Shown piece after piece: positions 5,079-6,404 of a stretch of 6,404 bases of DNA (its first letter is position 1; every line of letters begins with the position of its first letter). The stretch comes from Oscillospiraceae bacterium. GTDB taxonomy: Bacteria; Bacillota; Clostridia; Oscillospirales; Acutalibacteraceae. The stretch lies in contig DNIP01000181.1 of NCBI GenBank assembly GCA_003499325.1, positions 1 through 6,404 on the forward strand. Direction: 5' to 3'. The translations under genes and the position numbers were made by a program. The notes below the pieces were generated by a model. The model saw only the letters and a list, made by a program, of their open reading frames with translations, was not told the origin of the DNA and searched no databases.

Positions 5079-5915
5079 ATGAAAAGAATCCTCAGCTTGG
5101 TCATCATCGCGGCGATGATCGCCTCTGTGTTCACGGTTTTTTCGCTGAATACCGCGGCAGAGAACGTCGATCTTGACGCAACAGGCGCGGATAATAAGCT
5201 GACCATCACCTGCCGCAGACAGGTTCTCGGCGAGGTCGAGGTCGGTAGCGAGTTCATCTACAACGTCGGTCTGAACACCGCCGGCTACCCCGTGACGATC
5301 GGCGAGGGTCAGCTGCGCTACGACGACCGATACGTACAGATCGTTGAGCACGGTGAGAAGCGATCCGACGGCAGCATCAATATGAACGCCTACTCCTTCC
5401 CCTCAAAGCTCCGCAATACCAATCTCGTCACCAATTATTTTGACTACAAAAACGCGGCTTTATATAACTTCAGTAAATTTGCGGGTGTGAGCGCCTTTAC
5501 CGAGAACGACCACTTCTTTAAGATCCGCATGAAGGCGATCGCGCCGGGTACTGTTGAAATATGGCATTACGCCAAGTGCTTTTATTACGGTAAGACCGCG
5601 ACCGATATGATAAGGCTGATTTATGACGATAAGGGCAACGACCAGCTTGATCCCATCCCGTATACCATCCGCACGATCGAGCCCGCGACAGGCTATGTCG
5701 GCGACGCAAACGGCGATTATCAGCTCTCTGTCCTGGACGCGAGCTATATCCAGCGCGTCATGGCAGGCGAGGCGCTGAGCTACAACACCGTCAGCACGGA
5801 CGCTAACAGCGACGGCACGGTCAACATGCTTGATGCCATGAATATCCTGCGCTATCACGCGGGACTCCAGACCAAGGGCAAGATCGGCGAATGGATCTTT
5901 GCGTCGGAGCAGTGA
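5079..5915 (+). CDS. Secreted protein with cohesin-like region and C-terminal type I dockerin
   Basis: The 278-residue product has a signal peptide (1-26, MKRILSLVIIAAM..., ending NTAA). A beta-rich region follows at about 38-183 (LTITCRRQVLGEVEVGSEF, GEGQLRYDDRYVQIVEHG, FFKIRMKAIAPGTVEI), whose pattern resembles a cohesin-like beta-sandwich. The dockerin at about 206-265 has two calcium loops: D209-N211-D213-S217-D220 and D241-N243-D245-N249-D252. It ends with KIGEWIFASEQ. Dockerins bind cohesins and attach secreted proteins to cellulosome-like scaffolds or the cell surface. No catalytic glycosidase module is present, so it is more likely a structural, adhesive or adaptor protein. The start at 5079 uses AGGAGG (5063-5068), 10 nt upstream. 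The frame is open back to 4965 but only through the leader. The dockerin call is secure; the cohesin-like call is moderate. Confidence 0.88.
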   Translation: MKRILSLVIIAAMIASVFTVFSLNTAAENVDLDATGADNKLTITCRRQVLGEVEVGSEFIYNVGLNTAGYPVTIGEGQLRYDDRYVQIVEHGEKRSDGSINMNAYSFPSKLRNTNLVTNYFDYKNAALYNFSKFAGVSAFTENDHFFKIRMKAIAPGTVEIWHYAKCFYYGKTATDMIRLIYDDKGNDQLDPIPYTIRTIEPATGYVGDANGDYQLSVLDASYIQRVMAGEALSYNTVSTDANSDGTVNMLDAMNILRYHAGLQTKGKIGEWIFASEQ

Positions 5916-5954
5916 TCCGATCGCATATAACCCGACCGCTCAATATCAAGACAA

Positions 5955-5990
5955 AAGGCGCAGTCAAACGACTGCGCCTTACTTTTATTC
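5955..5990. terminator. Bidirectional hairpin terminator between convergent genes
   Basis: An 11-bp perfect stem (AAGGCGCAGTC at 5955-5965 with 5970-5980), loop AAAC, is followed on the + strand by ACTTTTATT, which ends the dockerin transcript. On the minus strand it starts 4 nt after the stop of the acidic-tail membrane protein and is followed by TTTTGTCTTG, so it should terminate both genes. The + strand tail overlaps the last codons of the minus-strand gene. Confidence 0.9.
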
Positions 5991-6308
5991 TTTATCCTTC
6001 TTTTCTTCAAACGCGGACAAATGATACTTTTCTTCGATTTCATCCTCCGATTGCTCCGCCTGTTCGGCTTCGCTGTCCTCCCGCGCGCTCTCTTCGTCCG
6101 TTTCCGCATCCTCTTCCTCTGTCTGAGAGAACGTGCGAAACATGATGAAGCATATCGCGAAGATCGCCAGCGATCCGACGACCTGGATGATCGGCAACAC
6201 GATATTCGCCTTGATGATGATAGCGCGTATCAGCGTCACGATCGAAAACAGCGACGCGATCGCGGACACGATGAACGCGATTTTAATGATGATACTGCTG
6301 TTTTTCAT
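5985..6308 (-). CDS. Small two-helix membrane protein with a highly acidic C-terminal tail, function unknown
   Basis: The 107-residue product has two hydrophobic segments at about 6-29 and 36-57 joined by a short basic turn (LIRAIIIKAN), placing the turn and possibly both termini in alternating compartments. A tail dominated by Glu and Asp follows (63-94, with TEEEDAETDEESAREDSE and SEDEIEEK), ending in mixed-charge EEKKDKE. I recognise no family. The start at 6308 is supported by GGAGG (6318-6314), 5 nt upstream. It converges on the dockerin gene and shares its terminator. No clear -35/-10 pair is visible: a TATAAA lies too close to the ribosome binding site to serve, and a GATACT (6336-6331) lacks a good -35. 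A 14-bp palindrome lies 41 nt upstream of the start. Confidence 0.8.
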   Translation of the reverse strand: MKNSSIIIKIAFIVSAIASLFSIVTLIRAIIIKANIVLPIIQVVGSLAIFAICFIMFRTFSQTEEEDAETDEESAREDSEAEQAEQSEDEIEEKYHLSAFEEKKDKE

Positions 6309-6348
6309 AATAGCCTCCGATTTTATACTAAGTATCCATTAAACGCTT

Positions 6349-6362
6349 TAACAAATTTGTTA
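6349..6362. promoter_or_regulatory. Perfect 14-bp palindrome, candidate operator
   Basis: TAACAAATTTGTTA is a perfect inverted repeat in the region where the promoter of the acidic-tail membrane protein (start 6308) should lie. This size and symmetry suit a dimeric repressor site, but no regulator can be named. Confidence 0.4.
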
Positions 6363-6404
6363 GCGAGAAATTTCGCAGAGCAAGGCGGAGGACGCAGGCA
6401 TACT
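6363..6404. other. Edge sequence, possible end of a dispersed repeat or of an unseen minus-strand frame
   Basis: The last 42 bases begin with a small imperfect hairpin (GCGA...TCGC, 6363-6375) and continue GC-rich to the window edge. On the minus strand a frame open from the edge ends at 6360-6362 with ...MPASSALLCEISR. No ribosome binding site is visible, and the sequence could equally be part of a non-coding repeat. Confidence 0.25.

Overview
The window looks like chromosome of a Gram-positive gut-type clostridium, most plausibly Oscillospiraceae (Ruminococcus-like). The reasons are strong AGGAGG-type ribosome binding sites, roughly 50% GC coding sequence, a Clostridia/Bacillus-type LexA operator (GAAC-n4-GTTC family), a lipoprotein signal, and a secreted protein ending in a type I dockerin. 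I see no phage, IS, tRNA, rRNA or CRISPR. The organism assignment is inference.

Layout. Positions 1-876 (+): the last 28 codons of an unknown membrane-anchored protein, then a TPM-domain (TLP18.3/Psb32/MOLO-1 family) secreted or membrane protein ending in a Gly-rich tail. A hairpin terminator at 904-935 separates it from a convergent minus-strand operon. That operon, in transcription order, is an RlmI-type 23S rRNA methyltransferase (2783-1566), an unannotated-looking 28-residue membrane or exported peptide with a poly-acidic tail (1552-1466), and a small lipoprotein (1459-953). The genes are 13 and 6 nt apart. The Shine-Dalgarno sequence of each downstream gene lies at or inside the 3' end of the gene before it, so translational coupling is likely.

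Positions 2784-3094 hold divergent promoters and a 7-bp tandem repeat array (CACTAAC)n. The array sits between a consensus + strand promoter and the start of a six-helix membrane protein of unknown function (3095-3814). A second, more degenerate array of the same heptamer (4051-4141), in the same orientation, lies beyond that gene and runs into the 3' end of lexA (4742-4134, minus). The unknown membrane gene is therefore bracketed by directly repeated arrays, and both arrays end with the same 14-nt module CACTGAYCACTCAT. This bracketed cassette is the most unusual structure in the window.

lexA has a LexA-box-like operator over its promoter, consistent with SOS autoregulation. Divergent from it is a secreted protein with a cohesin-like beta-rich region and a two-repeat dockerin (5079-5915). 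This gene ends in a bidirectional hairpin terminator shared with a convergent gene for a 107-residue two-helix membrane protein with a very acidic tail (6308-5985). Upstream of the latter is a perfect 14-bp palindrome, TAACAAATTTGTTA, and then 42 bases of edge sequence of unclear nature.
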